From Samsonia erythrinae (GTDB lineage Bacteria > Pseudomonadota > Gammaproteobacteria > Enterobacterales > Enterobacteriaceae), in NCBI RefSeq assembly GCF_004342665.1, contig NZ_SMBY01000016.1, positions 1 through 62,890 on the forward strand: 62,890 nucleotides of DNA. Direction: 5' to 3'. The notes under the pieces are model-generated. The model was not told the origin of the DNA. It did no database searches and saw only the letters and a program-made list of their open reading frames with translations. This document shows, piece after piece, positions 18,003-27,590 of this stretch (its first letter is position 1; every line of letters begins with the position of its first letter). The position numbers and the translations under genes are program-made.

Positions 18003-18371
18003 AGCGATGAATTATTCCACGATGAACAGCCACTTACCAGTCGTCTCTGGCGGGATTTCTATTTCCAGACGTGACAAGCATGGCACAAAGGCCGGGAGTT
18101 CGGCGTATCAACATCAATAAATGGAAAGCGCCGCGCATAAAAGGGTTGAATGATGGTATTTGACGCGTCATCTTTAACGGCGCGCTGTCGCGGTTGTCTT
18201 CTTCGCGATCCGTTACGGGTAGGGCGTTAAACATTTTCCCAGAAATTTTGGGTATCGCACCGCAGATTCGATACGCTATGTTGGCTTACAGGCTGTAATT
18301 GCCGTATCGCGCAGGTATACTCAGGAACCTTTATTTTTGTTGATTAACTAATCCGGGAGTCGTTACACCCC
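18003..18371. other. Intergenic region between divergent envC and yibN, no gene recognised
   Basis: A 369 bp stretch that must hold the promoters for envC (minus) and yibN (plus). TATACT at about 18316-18321 could be a -10 for yibN. A 66-codon minus-strand frame (18034-18234) has no recognisable features. In E. coli gpmI (phosphoglycerate mutase) occupies this position; I see no trace of it. Confidence 0.5.
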
Positions 18372-18803
18372 ATGCAAGAGATTATGCCATTCGTTAGCAA
18401 GCACCCTATTTTGAGCATTGCCTGGGTTGCGCTGTTGGTCGCGGTAATTGTGCTGACTGTTAAGAGTAAACTGTCAAAAGTGAAAGAAGTCGTCCGCGGT
18501 GAAGCGATCCGACTGATTAACAAAGAAGATGCCGTTGTTGTGGATATTCGTAACCGTGACGACTATCGCCGTGGCCATATTGCCAGCGCATTTAACCTAC
18601 AGGCGAGCGACATTAAGAACGGCAGTATCGGTGAACTGGAAAAACACAAGTCGCAGCCGATTATTGTGGTATGCGCCAACGGCCTCTCCTCTCGTGAGGC
18701 GGCTGAGCACTTGCACAAAGCGGGTTTTGAACGAGTGCAAATACTGAAAGACGGCCTGGCCGGCTGGAGTGGCGAGAATCTGCCTTTAGTTCGCGGTAAA
18801 TAA
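18372..18803 (+). CDS. yibN: Rhodanese-like domain membrane protein YibN
   Basis: A 143-residue protein with one N-terminal membrane anchor (about residues 13-33, [18 protein letters not shown]) and a rhodanese domain. Signatures are [19 protein letters not shown] and the active-site loop [18 protein letters not shown] with the reactive Cys. YibN of E. coli is an inner-membrane protein; a sulfurtransferase activity is suggested by the Cys but its substrate is not clear. It is followed by secB after 189 bp; grxC, which separates these genes in E. coli, is missing. Confidence 0.93.
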   Translation: MQEIMPFVSKHPILSIAWVALLVAVIVLTVKSKLSKVKEVVRGEAIRLINKEDAVVVDIRNRDDYRRGHIASAFNLQASDIKNGSIGELEKHKSQPIIVVCANGLSSREAAEHLHKAGFERVQILKDGLAGWSGENLPLVRGK

Positions 18804-18992
18804 ACCGGTTTGTGGTAAAACTATCCGCGACGCGTCATGCGCAGTCGGCGACGTGTAACAAAAAGCGTTGATGATTTTGACCGGATAACCGACAGGCTGA
18901 TTGCAGTACGACAATGATATTAATGTGCTGATGTCCGCCTCCTTATGACGACGGAAGACGTCAAGCAAATCTAACAAAAGGGTATTACTTAT

Positions 18993-19463
18993 ATGTCTGA
19001 ACAAAACAACACAGAAATGGCTTTCCAGATCCAACGCATTTACACCAAAGACATCTCTTTTGAAGCGCCGAATGCGCCGCAGGTGTTTCAACAGGAATGG
19101 CAGCCTGAGGTGAAACTGGATTTGGATACGGCTTCCAGCCAACTGGCTGAAGACATCTATGAGGTTGTGCTGCGAGTGACCGTGACGGCTTCTTTAGGTG
19201 AAGAAACGGCCTTTCTGTGCGAAGTTCAACAAGGTGGTATCTTTACCGTTGGCGGTATCGAAGGAACTCAACTGGCGCACTGTCTGGGCGCATATTGCCC
19301 GAACATTCTGTTCCCTTACGCGCGTGAGTGCATTACCAGTCTGGTTTCTCGCGGCACCTTCCCGCAGTTGAATCTGGCTCCGGTTAACTTTGATGCGCTG
19401 TTTATGAATTATCTGCAACAGCAGGCCGAAGGTGAAAGCGCCGCGCAGAATCAGGATGCCTGA
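18993..19463 (+). CDS. secB: Protein-export chaperone SecB
   Basis: A cytosolic tetrameric chaperone that keeps precursor proteins unfolded and hands them to SecA. The 156-residue sequence covers the family. [20 protein letters not shown] at the N-terminus, the acidic SecA-binding strand ([20 protein letters not shown]) and the C-terminal [16 protein letters not shown] are all as in E. coli. A ribosome site (AAAAGGGTATT) lies upstream of the ATG. It overlaps gpsA by one base (TGATG), so the two are translationally coupled. Confidence 0.97.
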   Translation: MSEQNNTEMAFQIQRIYTKDISFEAPNAPQVFQQEWQPEVKLDLDTASSQLAEDIYEVVLRVTVTASLGEETAFLCEVQQGGIFTVGGIEGTQLAHCLGAYCPNILFPYARECITSLVSRGTFPQLNLAPVNFDALFMNYLQQQAEGESAAQNQDA

Positions 19464-20482
19464 TGAACGCGTCTGACGCTTCTATGACCGTTATTGGTGC
19501 GGGTTCATACGGCACCGCACTGGCCATTACGCTGGCGCGCAATGGCCTCCGGGTCGTGCTGTGGGGCCATAACCCTGAACATATCCGGGCGTTGCAGGCC
19601 AGCCGATGTAATCAGGCCTTCTTGCCCGATGTGCCGTTTCCCGATTCGCTCCAACTGGAAACCGATCTGGCGCAGGCGCTTGCAGACAGCCGCGATGTGC
19701 TGGTTGTGGTGCCAAGTCATGTGTTTGGCGATGTTCTGCGTCAGCTGAAACCTTATTTGCGTGCCGATGCGCGTATCGTGTGGGCGACAAAAGGGTTGGA
19801 AGCGGAAACCGGACGTCTGCTACAGGACGTTGCGCGTGAAGCGTTAGGCGAAACTATCCCGTTGGCGGTGGTGTCCGGGCCGACCTTTGCCAAAGAGCTG
19901 GCCGCCGGCCTGCCGACGGCCATCGCGCTGGCGTCGACGGACAAACAATTTGCCGACGATCTGCAACGGCGCCTGCATTGCGGGAAAAGTTTCCGCGTTT
20001 ACAGTAACCCGGATTTCATCGGTGTCCAACTGGGCGGGGCGGTGAAAAACGTCATCGCTATCGGTGCGGGGATGTCCGACGGAATTGGGTTTGGCGCCAA
20101 TGCGCGCACGGCGCTGATCACGCGCGGGTTGGCGGAGATGACCCGGCTAGGCGTTGCACTGGGAGCGGATCCCACCACCTTCATGGGGATGGCCGGGCTT
20201 GGCGATCTGGTGTTGACCTGTACCGATAATCAGTCCCGTAACCGACGTTTTGGCATGATGCTGGGACAAGGGATGGATGTGCAGAGCGCGCAGGACAGCA
20301 TTGGTCAGGTTGTTGAAGGGTATCGTAATACGAAAGAAGTCCTGGCGTTGGCGCAGCGTTACGGCGTTGAAATGCCGATTACAGAGCAACTCTGGTTGGT
20401 TTTGTATTGCGGTAAAGATGCCAGAGAGGCCGCGTTAAGCCTGCTAGGGCGCACGCGTAAAGACGAAACCGCCAAATTATAA
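19463..20482 (+). CDS. gpsA: Glycerol-3-phosphate dehydrogenase [NAD(P)+] GpsA
   Basis: Reduces dihydroxyacetone phosphate to sn-glycerol 3-phosphate, the backbone for phospholipids. The 339-residue protein has the NAD(P)-binding loop [14 protein letters not shown] at the N-terminus, [50 protein letters not shown], and the substrate-site segment [21 protein letters not shown] containing the catalytic lysine. [20 protein letters not shown] completes the family signature. Gene order secB-gpsA-cysE is conserved with E. coli, though here a repeat element separates gpsA and cysE. Confidence 0.97.
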   Translation: MNASDASMTVIGAGSYGTALAITLARNGLRVVLWGHNPEHIRALQASRCNQAFLPDVPFPDSLQLETDLAQALADSRDVLVVVPSHVFGDVLRQLKPYLRADARIVWATKGLEAETGRLLQDVAREALGETIPLAVVSGPTFAKELAAGLPTAIALASTDKQFADDLQRRLHCGKSFRVYSNPDFIGVQLGGAVKNVIAIGAGMSDGIGFGANARTALITRGLAEMTRLGVALGADPTTFMGMAGLGDLVLTCTDNQSRNRRFGMMLGQGMDVQSAQDSIGQVVEGYRNTKEVLALAQRYGVEMPITEQLWLVLYCGKDAREAALSLLGRTRKDETAKL

Positions 20483-20493
20483 AACACGCCATT

Positions 20494-20607
20494 CTATACG
20501 CTGAATAATCCGGGTTTCGTGCAGCACCCTTTAGGGCGAGGCCCACGACGGGCCGAGTATTTGAACACAGTCAGCTTGCACGCAACCTTGGCATATGACG
20601 GGTATAG
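20494..20607. repeat. ERIC-ended intergenic repeat with an unrelated core
   Basis: This roughly 114-bp segment has ends like the ERIC element at 10637-10762. CTGAATAATCCGGGTTTCGT matches CTGAATAATTCGAGTTGCGT with four mismatches, and both elements end in TATGACGGG. Short inverted ends CTATAC and GTATAG are present. The middle is different: it has a GC-rich hairpin (GGCCC-ACGAC-GGGCC) and no ERIC core. It fills most of the gpsA-cysE interval and may fold in the transcript. Confidence 0.65.
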
Positions 20608-20734
20608 GCTGGGCTTCCTAATCTGGGAAGCGCATAGTATCTTCGTTTTTATGTGCGAACGACGGCGCAGATAAGTCTGTCGTTTGGAAGAACGGATATG
20701 TGTTGCGGCGTGTGGTATCTCGGAGAGTAAGGCA

Positions 20735-21556
20735 ATGTCGACAGAAGAATTGGAACTGGTCTGGAACAATATTAAGGCGGAAGCGCGCAGTCTGGCGGAC
20801 TGTGAGCCGATGCTGGCCAGCTTTTTTCATGCGACATTGCTCAAACATGAGAATCTGGGGAGCGCACTGAGCTACATGCTGGCGAATAAGCTGGCTAATG
20901 CCATTATGCCTGCGATTGCCATTCGTGAGGTGGTGGAAGAAGCTTATCGCGCCGATGCGCAGATGATTGTTTCTGCCGCACGGGATATTCAGGCCGTCTG
21001 CCTGCGCGATCCGGCGGTGGATAAATACTCTACGCCGCTGCTTTACCTGAAAGGATTTCATGCATTACAGGCTTATCGTATTGGCCATTGGCTTTGGTCG
21101 CAGGATCGTAAAGCGCTGGCGGTCTATTTCCAGAATCAGATCTCGGTGTCTTTCGGCGTTGATATTCACCCGGCGGCGAGAATCGGTTGCGGGATTATGC
21201 TCGATCATGCAACCGGTATTGTGATCGGTGAAACCGCCGTTGTGGAAAACGATGTCTCCATCCTGCAATCTGTTACGCTGGGCGGTACCGGTAAAACCAG
21301 TGGCGATCGCCATCCTAAAATTCGTGAAGGCGTGATGATAGGCGCCGGCGCTAAAATTCTGGGAAATATCGAGGTGGGTTGCGGAGCGAAAATTGGTGCG
21401 GGTTCCGTTGTGTTGCAGCCTGTACCGGCTCACACGACAGCGGCGGGTGTTCCTGCACGCATTGTTGGTCGTCCCGAAAGCGATAAGCCAGCAATGGATA
21501 TGAATCAATATTTTAACGGTGTGAACCGCGGCTTTGAATATGGCGACGGTATATAA
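20735..21556 (+). CDS. cysE: Serine O-acetyltransferase CysE
   Basis: Acetylates L-serine with acetyl-CoA to O-acetylserine, the first committed step of cysteine synthesis, and is feedback-inhibited by cysteine. The start at ATG 20735 (MSTEELELVWNNIKAEARSL) gives 273 residues as in E. coli and has a GGAGAGTAAGG ribosome site; the longer frame starts inside the spacer. After the N-terminal helical domain, the left-handed beta helix shows the hexapeptide repeats (IHPAARIGCGIMLDHATGIV, IGETAVVENDVSI, GAGAKILGNIEVG), with the catalytic Asp-His pair in LDHATG. The C-terminal tail, which binds CysK, ends EYGDGI. Confidence 0.97.
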   Translation: MSTEELELVWNNIKAEARSLADCEPMLASFFHATLLKHENLGSALSYMLANKLANAIMPAIAIREVVEEAYRADAQMIVSAARDIQAVCLRDPAVDKYSTPLLYLKGFHALQAYRIGHWLWSQDRKALAVYFQNQISVSFGVDIHPAARIGCGIMLDHATGIVIGETAVVENDVSILQSVTLGGTGKTSGDRHPKIREGVMIGAGAKILGNIEVGCGAKIGAGSVVLQPVPAHTTAAGVPARIVGRPESDKPAMDMNQYFNGVNRGFEYGDGI

Positions 21557-21590
21557 TCCGTTGCGATCTCCCTGCTTTGGTCTGAGCAAA

Positions 21591-21618
21591 AACCGCCGAT
21601 AAATAAGGCGGAATTTTA
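21591..21618 (+). terminator. Predicted terminator after cysE
   Basis: CCGCC (21593-21597) pairs with GGCGG (21607-21611) around an AT-rich loop and is followed by AATTTTATTCTTTT. The stem is short, so the call is moderate. The rest of the 275-bp spacer up to pagP is AT-rich. PagP is PhoP-controlled in related bacteria, but I could not identify a convincing PhoP box (two TGTTTA-type half sites at the right spacing). Confidence 0.5.
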
Positions 21619-21831
21619 TTCTTTTGGCTCAGATATATCTGAAATGATGCCTGAATGGCATCCCATTTAACTATTGCTGCTTTATTCATTCATGATAGAA
21701 AGCGCTGATTTTCCGTTTACATAGGCAAGTTGTCGAAATTAGCCTATATATTGTTTGGGTAGCGGGCAGAAATAATTTTTAAATCACCTGGGTTTGAATA
21801 AAATCGTGACGAGGTAGCAGAGAATCTTTAT

Positions 21832-22551
21832 ATGTATTTGAAGAAGACTTTAATCACATTGAGTTTGATTACGCCGTCTGTGGTGCCTTTTTTAAGCTAT
21901 GCGGCAGGGAACATAAATCATATTGAGGCGAGTGATGCCGGCAATCAGACATATCACCCGCAGAGTGTGAATGATAGCGATATATTGATCCGCGATTCTT
22001 TAGCGGATGATAACGGTGCTGCCAGTCATCCCGCCGACGCAGACTCTCATCCGGCGTCGGAAAAGAAGGATGAAAGCTGGTGGCAGCGGAGTAAAAATAA
22101 TCTATCTACCACCTGGAATGCGCCGCAAAATCACGATATCTATATTCCGGCAATCACCTGGCATAACCGCTGGACATACGATAAAGATAAGACCGATAGA
22201 TATAATGAAAGTCCGTGGGGCGCGGGCTATGGTGTTTCCCGTCTGGATAAGGATGGGGATTGGCATGGGCTTTATATCATGGCATTCAAAGACTCCTATA
22301 ATAAATGGGAGCCTATCGGTGGTTATGGCTATGAAAAACGCTGGCGACCAACCAGCGATCAGGATTTCCAACTAGGACTGGGTTTTACGGCGGGCGTAAC
22401 GATGCGTGATAACTGGAAGTATATCCCGATCCCTGTGTTGTTGCCTCTGGCATCAATAAGCTATAACAAGCTCTCTTTCCAGGCGACATATATTCCCGGC
22501 ACATACAATAACGGTAATGTTTTCTTCGCCTGGTTCAGATGGCAGATTTAA
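21832..22551 (+). CDS. pagP: Lipid A palmitoyltransferase PagP (with extended N-terminus)
   Basis: An outer-membrane beta-barrel enzyme that moves palmitate from phospholipid to lipid A and so raises resistance to cationic peptides. The family domain runs from about residue 90 to 239: [20 protein letters not shown] with catalytic His111, [19 protein letters not shown] with Asp154 and Ser155, [20 protein letters not shown], and the C-terminal strand ending FFAWFRWQI with the aromatic last-strand signal for barrel insertion. A signal peptide covers residues 1-25. Between it and the barrel is a linker of some 60 residues rich in Asp, Ser and Asn that E. coli PagP lacks. Upstream DNA is AT-rich; a strong terminator follows. 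Confidence 0.93.
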   Translation: MYLKKTLITLSLITPSVVPFLSYAAGNINHIEASDAGNQTYHPQSVNDSDILIRDSLADDNGAASHPADADSHPASEKKDESWWQRSKNNLSTTWNAPQNHDIYIPAITWHNRWTYDKDKTDRYNESPWGAGYGVSRLDKDGDWHGLYIMAFKDSYNKWEPIGGYGYEKRWRPTSDQDFQLGLGFTAGVTMRDNWKYIPIPVLLPLASISYNKLSFQATYIPGTYNNGNVFFAWFRWQI

Positions 22552-22564
22552 TTCTTAGGTCACC

Positions 22565-22600
22565 GGGCCTCTTTTATTTTACCAAAAAGAGGCCCCGTTT
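22565..22600 (+). terminator. Rho-independent terminator after pagP
   Basis: An 11-bp stem, GGGCCTCTTTT (22565-22575) with AAAAGAGGCCC (22585-22595), is followed by CGTTTTT. A second smaller hairpin, AATGGCA-AAAA-TGCCATT (22635-22652) followed by TTG, lies downstream and may be a backup. Confidence 0.85.
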
Positions 22601-22801
22601 TTCCGGTAAAACGCAGTATTCATCGGCGATATTTAATGGCAAAAATGCCATTTTGCTAGCAGTTATTTTACGTCACGTTTCTTTACTATTGCATTTACTT
22701 CTCTATTGGTTGTTTTTTAATCTTATGTAAACCATATTTGATAAAATCCATTCAACCATATCAGTTACAATGACAATACTTTTTCCTGAACGGGTGTTGT
22801 C

Positions 22802-23701
22802 GTGCCATTACTTACGATTACTACTATCTTGTGGGCATTTTCATTCAGCCTGATTGGCGAATATCTGGCGGGGCAGGTCGATAGCTGGTTTTCTGCGATG
22901 TTTCGCCTGACGGCGGCGGCAGTGGTGTTCTTGCCGTTCTTACGCTTTCGCGGCTACGCGTCGCGCGTCATTTTCTTGTATCTGATAGTTGGCGCTTGCC
23001 AACTGGGTATCATGTACCTGTTCGTCTTCCAGGCTTACCTGTATCTGACCGTGCCTGAGTTTTTACTCTTTACGGTGATGACGCCGCTGTACGTCACGCT
23101 GGTTTACGATTTGCTCGCCCGCCAGTCTCTGCGTTGGGGCTACGCGATGAGTGCGCTGCTGGCGGTGGTTGGGGCTGCCGTCATTCATTATCACGGCGTG
23201 AGTGAGCATTTCTGGTGGGGGTTCTTGCTGGTGCAGGCCGCTAACCTGTGTTTTGCCGCGGGACAGGTGGGCTATAAGCGCCTGATGGAGCGTTATCCGG
23301 TACCGCAGCACTGCGCATTTTCCTGGTTTTATCTGGGGGCGGCAATCGTGACGATAGTCGCATGGCTGCTCTTCGGTAATCTGGATAAATTGCCCACGAC
23401 GACTTTGCAGTGGGGCGTGCTGCTATGGCTGGGGATCGGCGCTTCCGGTCTCGGTTATTTTATGTGGAACTATGGCGCGACTCAGGTGGATGCCGGAACG
23501 CTGAGTATTATGAATAACTTTCACGTGCCGGCAGGCCTTTTGGTCAACTTTGCTATCTGGCATAAGACGCCGGACTGGCTGAGCTTCATTGTGGGCACGA
23601 CGATCATTACGTCTTCACTGTGGGTGCACCGGCGTTGGGTCGTGAAGCGTCCTTCACGAACGGTAAGTGCTCACAAGCGTGCTGACGCGCCGAACGAATA
23701 A
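22802..23701 (+). CDS. bioP: Biotin transporter BioP (YigM), EamA/DMT superfamily
   Basis: A 299-residue inner-membrane protein with about ten membrane segments in two EamA repeats. It closely matches E. coli YigM/BioP, which takes up biotin: [20 protein letters not shown] at the N-terminus, [20 protein letters not shown], and [20 protein letters not shown] are conserved stretches. The start is GTG at 22802, the only initiation codon that fits the family N-terminus. Position next to metR and metE matches E. coli. Its 3' end overlaps the 3' end of metR on the opposite strand by 95 bp. Confidence 0.93.
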   Translation: MPLLTITTILWAFSFSLIGEYLAGQVDSWFSAMFRLTAAAVVFLPFLRFRGYASRVIFLYLIVGACQLGIMYLFVFQAYLYLTVPEFLLFTVMTPLYVTLVYDLLARQSLRWGYAMSALLAVVGAAVIHYHGVSEHFWWGFLLVQAANLCFAAGQVGYKRLMERYPVPQHCAFSWFYLGAAIVTIVAWLLFGNLDKLPTTTLQWGVLLWLGIGASGLGYFMWNYGATQVDAGTLSIMNNFHVPAGLLVNFAIWHKTPDWLSFIVGTTIITSSLWVHRRWVVKRPSRTVSAHKRADAPNE

Positions 23702-24542
23702 ATGCATCAATCACCGGTTGGCGCTGTTCTCCGTCACGGACGGCAGCGTACAACCGGCTCCAAAGCCCATCTCCCAGCGATTTGGTCACCACCAGCCCCT
23801 GACGCTCGAAGCTTTCCACCACCCAGTGCGGCAGCGCCGCAATCCCCATCCGGGCGGCGACCATCTGAATCAGCAGCAGCGTGTTGTCCACGCTTTTCAG
23901 CGCAGGGCTGATGCCTGCGGGCTGCAAAAAGTGACGCCAGACGTCCAGTCGTTGCCGCTGTACCGGATAGATCATCAGGGTTTCGGCGCTGAAATCCTCC
24001 GGTTCGATTTTCTCTTTTCCCGCCAGCGGATGTTCAGGAGCCAGCACCAGCCTGACTTCAAAATCAAACAGGGGCGAATAGTGCAGACCGCTGCGCGGCA
24101 TGATGTCGGAAGTCATGACTAAATCCAGCTCGCCTTGCTGAAGCGCGGGTTGAGGATCGAATGTCACGCCCGATTTGAAATCCATCACCACCTGCGGCCA
24201 GTTCTGATGAAATTCATTCAGCGCCGGCGTCAGCCACTGAATACAGCTATGACACTCAATGGCCAGACGCAGCGTGGTTTGGTGCGGCTCATGGCAGGCC
24301 TGCAACGCCTGCTGGATTTGCGGCAGCACCTGCTCTGCCAATTGCAACAGAATTTCTCCCTGAGGCGTAAAGCGCAGCGGCTGACTTTTACGCACGAATA
24401 GCCTGAATCCAAGGCGCTGTTCCAAATCACTGAACTGATGGGATAGCGCTGACTGAGTCTGATGAAGCGCAGCGGCAGCGGCGGCTAACGATCCGGTATT
24501 GCGCAGTGCTTGCAGCGTTCGCAGGTGTTTAAATTCGATCAT
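23607..24542 (-). CDS. metR: LysR-type regulator MetR
   Basis: Activates metE and other methionine genes, with homocysteine as co-inducer. The 311-residue LysR-family protein has an N-terminal winged helix-turn-helix ([20 protein letters not shown], then [20 protein letters not shown]) and a C-terminal effector domain. The ending [17 protein letters not shown] resembles E. coli MetR. It is divergent from metE across 104 bp, the standard arrangement. Its last 95 bp are antisense to the end of bioP. Confidence 0.96.
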   Translation of the reverse strand: MIEFKHLRTLQALRNTGSLAAAAAALHQTQSALSHQFSDLEQRLGFRLFVRKSQPLRFTPQGEILLQLAEQVLPQIQQALQACHEPHQTTLRLAIECHSCIQWLTPALNEFHQNWPQVVMDFKSGVTFDPQPALQQGELDLVMTSDIMPRSGLHYSPLFDFEVRLVLAPEHPLAGKEKIEPEDFSAETLMIYPVQRQRLDVWRHFLQPAGISPALKSVDNTLLLIQMVAARMGIAALPHWVVESFERQGLVVTKSLGDGLWSRLYAAVRDGEQRQPVIDAFIRSARQHACEHLPFVKDASRPNAGAPTVKT

Positions 24543-24550
24543 GAGAGTCC

Positions 24551-24567
24551 TTCACAGTGACAGTGAA
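24551..24567. promoter_or_regulatory. Inverted repeat in the metR-metE control region
   Basis: TTCACAGTGACAGTGAA forms an inverted repeat (TTCAC, seven bases, GTGAA) starting eight bases upstream of the metR ATG. MetR is known to bind TGAA/TTCA-type repeats between metR and metE. The half-sites here are arranged TTCA...TGAA rather than the canonical TGAA-N5-TTCA, so this is only a candidate site. Confidence 0.4.
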
Positions 24568-24646
24568 TAAATTGCGCTTGTGATTACTACACTACCTGCG
24601 GATTATGGATGTGTAAACATCTGGACGGCTAAATGAGGAATTAACG

Positions 24647-26911
24647 ATGGCGATTTTGAATCACACACTGGGTTTTCCGCGCGTTGGACTCCGCCGCGAA
24701 CTGAAAAAAGCGCAGGAAAGCTACTGGGCAGGTAACGCGACACAGGACGAGTTGCTGGCCGTTGGGCGCGAGCTACGGGCGCGTCATTGGCAACAACAGA
24801 AGGATGCTGGCGTTGATCTGCTGCCAGTGGGTGATTTCGCCTGGTATGACCATGTGCTGACCACCAGTCTGCTGCTGGGAAACGTACCGACGCGCCATCA
24901 GAATGAAGACGGTTCCGTCAATCTGGACACGCTGTTCCGCATTGGCCGTGGACGTGCGCCCACCGGGGAACCGGCTGCGGCGGCAGAAATGACCAAATGG
25001 TTTAATACAAACTATCACTACATGGTGCCGGAATTCACCAAGGGACAGCAGTTTAAGCTGACCTGGACGCAACTGCTGGATGAAGTGGATGAAGCGCTGG
25101 CGCTGGGTCACAAGGTTAAACCTGTTCTGCTGGGGCCGGTGACCTACCTCTGGCTGGGCAAAGTGAAGGGTGAACAGTTTGATCGCCTGTCGCTGTTGCA
25201 GGACATTCTGCCGGTGTATCAGCAGGTGCTGGCTGAACTGGCGAAACGCGGCATTGAGTGGGTACAAATTGATGAACCCGCACTGGCGCTGGAATTGCCG
25301 CAAGAGTGGCTGGCGGCGTTTAAACCCGCTTACGATAAGTTACAGGGACAGGTGAAACTGCTGCTGACGACCTATTTCGATAGCGTGAGTCAGAATCTGG
25401 AAACCATCAAAGCGCTGCCGGTTCAGGGGCTGCATGTCGATCTGGTTCACGGCAAGGACGATGCCGCGACGCTGAACGCTCAGTTGCCTGCTCATTGGGT
25501 ACTGTCTTTAGGGGTGATTAACGGGCGTAACGTCTGGCGCGCCGATCTGAGCCGCTGGTTCGAGCGCCTGCAACCACTGGTGGGAACGCGCGAACTGTGG
25601 CTGGGAAGTTCATGCTCACTGCTGCATAGCCCTATCGATCTGAGTGTGGAAGTGCGTCTGGATGATGAAGTGAAGAGCTGGTTTGCCTTTGCGATTCAGA
25701 AGTGTGCGGAACTGTCTCTGTTGTCTCAGGCGCTAAATAGCGGCAACGGTCAGGCGTTGGAAGCCTACAGCGCCCCGATCCGCGCGCGTCGTTCTTCGAG
25801 CCGTGTCAACAATGCGGCGGTTGCGCAGCGTCTGGCTGGCATTACCGCACGGGACAGCCAACGTCAGAATCCTTATCCGATCCGCGCCGCGGCTCAACGC
25901 AAGCGTTTTAACTTACCGGCATGGCCGACGACGACGATCGGTTCTTTCCCGCAGACCACCGAAATTCGCGGCCTGCGTCTGGATTTCAAACAGGGGCGTC
26001 TGGATAGCAACAATTACCGTACCGGCATTGCCGAGCACATCAAACAAGCCGTTGTTGAGCAGGAGCGTCTGGGGCTGGACGTGCTGGTGCATGGCGAAGC
26101 CGAGCGTAACGACATGGTCGAGTATTTCGGCGAACATCTGGAGGGGTTTGTCTTTACCCAAAACGGCTGGGTGCAGAGCTACGGCTCCCGCTGCGTGAAG
26201 CCGCCGGTCATTATTGGTGATGTCAGCCGTCCAGAAGCGATCACCGTTGAGTGGGCGAAATACGCGCAGTCTTTGACCGATAAGCCGATGAAAGGCATGC
26301 TGACAGGCCCGGTTACTATCCTGTGCTGGTCGTTCCCGCGTGAAGACGTGACGCGTGAAACCATCGCCAAGCAGATTGCGCTGGCGCTGCGTGATGAAGT
26401 GGCGGATCTGGAAGCCGCCGGCATTGGTATCATCCAGATTGACGAACCGGCGCTGCGTGAAGGTCTGCCGCTGCACCGCTCCGACTGGGATGCTTATCTG
26501 GCCTGGGCAGTGGAGGCTTTCCGCCTGAATGCCGCCGTGGCAAAAGATGACACGCAAATTCACACGCACATGTGTTATTGCGAGTTCAATGACATTATGG
26601 ATTCCATCGCTGCGCTGGATGCGGACGTGATTACGATTGAAACCTCCCGTTCCGATATGGAATTGCTGGAGTCGTTTGAAGAGTTCGAATATCCCAATGA
26701 AATTGGCCCAGGCGTTTATGATATTCACTCCCCGAACGTGCCAAGCGTGGAATGGATGGAAACCCTGCTGAAGAAAGCGGCGCAGCGTATTCCCGCTGAA
26801 CGCCTGTGGGTGAATCCGGACTGTGGTCTGAAAACCCGTGGTTGGACGGAAACGCGTCAGGCGCTGGCGAATATGGTTCAGGCAGCACAGCGTCTGCGTG
26901 AAACCCAGTAA
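24647..26911 (+). CDS. metE: Cobalamin-independent methionine synthase MetE
   Basis: Transfers the methyl group of 5-methyltetrahydropteroyltri-L-glutamate to homocysteine, the last step of methionine synthesis without vitamin B12. The 754-residue protein has the two-barrel layout. The N-terminal domain begins [20 protein letters not shown]; the C-terminal catalytic domain has [17 protein letters not shown], zinc-site residues in [10 protein letters not shown] (near residue 641) and [11 protein letters not shown] (Cys726), and [15 protein letters not shown]. It is divergent from its activator gene metR and ends in a strong terminator. Confidence 0.98.
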   Translation: MAILNHTLGFPRVGLRRELKKAQESYWAGNATQDELLAVGRELRARHWQQQKDAGVDLLPVGDFAWYDHVLTTSLLLGNVPTRHQNEDGSVNLDTLFRIGRGRAPTGEPAAAAEMTKWFNTNYHYMVPEFTKGQQFKLTWTQLLDEVDEALALGHKVKPVLLGPVTYLWLGKVKGEQFDRLSLLQDILPVYQQVLAELAKRGIEWVQIDEPALALELPQEWLAAFKPAYDKLQGQVKLLLTTYFDSVSQNLETIKALPVQGLHVDLVHGKDDAATLNAQLPAHWVLSLGVINGRNVWRADLSRWFERLQPLVGTRELWLGSSCSLLHSPIDLSVEVRLDDEVKSWFAFAIQKCAELSLLSQALNSGNGQALEAYSAPIRARRSSSRVNNAAVAQRLAGITARDSQRQNPYPIRAAAQRKRFNLPAWPTTTIGSFPQTTEIRGLRLDFKQGRLDSNNYRTGIAEHIKQAVVEQERLGLDVLVHGEAERNDMVEYFGEHLEGFVFTQNGWVQSYGSRCVKPPVIIGDVSRPEAITVEWAKYAQSLTDKPMKGMLTGPVTILCWSFPREDVTRETIAKQIALALRDEVADLEAAGIGIIQIDEPALREGLPLHRSDWDAYLAWAVEAFRLNAAVAKDDTQIHTHMCYCEFNDIMDSIAALDADVITIETSRSDMELLESFEEFEYPNEIGPGVYDIHSPNVPSVEWMETLLKKAAQRIPAERLWVNPDCGLKTRGWTETRQALANMVQAAQRLRETQ

Positions 26912-26928
26912 TTTCTGAGTATCGGGAT

Positions 26929-26961
26929 ATCAGGGAGGCTATGGCCTCCCTGATTTTTTTC
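26929..26961 (+). terminator. Rho-independent terminator after metE
   Basis: A perfect 11-bp stem, ATCAGGGAGGC (26929-26939) with GCCTCCCTGAT (26944-26954), has a TATG loop and is followed by seven T residues. Confidence 0.93.
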
Positions 26962-27329
26962 ACCTGTTACGCATCTGCCGGTTATCGATGCGAGCGGTGC
27001 GTAGGTTGGCTTTATTTCATACCTGACTCGTCTGGTGCTTTACCTTCAGGAAACCCGCCATGCGTTGTGTAAAATGCTAACGCTTGCCCTGCAATTTAAA
27101 CTATTTAGCGTAGAGGGGAATACGTGTTATTTTTCTTCATTACGATGATTTATTATTTCCCCTTTAAATATCTTCTCTTATCGGAAATTAAAAATATTGT
27201 CTTTCTTTTAATAAAATCACCGCAGTATCTCCCTTGTTTTTTTGCCTCAATGAGTCTGTTATTTTTCTGTTTCTCGTATTTTCCTATCATCTAAATTTTT
27301 ATTCTTCAAGTGCTTAGGTAATACGGTCT

Positions 27330-27356
27330 TAAAGCTAAGAAACATTGTGCCGATAA
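27330..27356 (+). promoter_or_regulatory. FliA (sigma-28) flagellar class 3 promoter
   Basis: TAAAGCTA (27330-27337), 11 bp, then GCCGATAA (27349-27356). Both elements and the spacing fit the sigma-28 consensus TAAAGTTT-N11-GCCGATAA, with the -10 part a perfect match. It points to the chemoreceptor gene 234 bp downstream, which places that gene in the late flagellar/chemotaxis regulon. Confidence 0.92.
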
Positions 27357-27388
27357 GGTAAATGGCAAAGAGACGGCTCGGTAGGTAT

Positions 27389-27414
27389 CAAAAGAGCAAC
27401 GCTTTTGTCTTTTT
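27389..27414 (+). terminator. Terminator-like hairpin inside the chemoreceptor leader
   Basis: CAAAAG (27389-27394) pairs with CTTTTG (27402-27407) and is followed by TCTTTTTT. It lies about 30 bp downstream of the expected FliA start point and upstream of the coding region. It could be a weak terminator, an end for an upstream transcript, or a leader structure. Confidence 0.4.
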
Positions 27415-27590
27415 TAACGTGTTATTGATATTGAAATACACACGCAATTACTCCCTTGTGAGTATATTTTATTAACGATTAAGTATGATTATTTTTCCGG
27501 GGAAAACGATGGTTTCTCCGCGCTGCGCCGTTATTTGACGAGAACCGTGCGCAGTCATCATTATTAGGTGTTACCTAAAAGGAGTGAGAT

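Larger units (their letters stand above)
26912..27590. other. 679-bp spacer between metE and the chemoreceptor gene
   Basis: No gene is seen. The first part holds the metE terminator. The middle is AT-rich and featureless to me. The last third holds the FliA promoter (27330-27356), a hairpin with a T tract (27389-27414) and about 170 bp of further leader before the GTG start of the chemoreceptor. Confidence 0.6.

Noticed and set aside
18034-18234. 66-codon minus-strand frame upstream of envC
   Set aside because: No domain, no convincing ribosome site; more likely the promoter region of envC and yibN.
21557-21831. PhoP box upstream of pagP
   Set aside because: Single TGTTTA-like half-sites occur (GTTTAC, TGTTTG), but no direct repeat with the 11-bp periodicity was found.
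25913-26728. 271-codon minus-strand frame opposite metE
   Set aside because: A shadow frame; metE on the plus strand is unambiguous.
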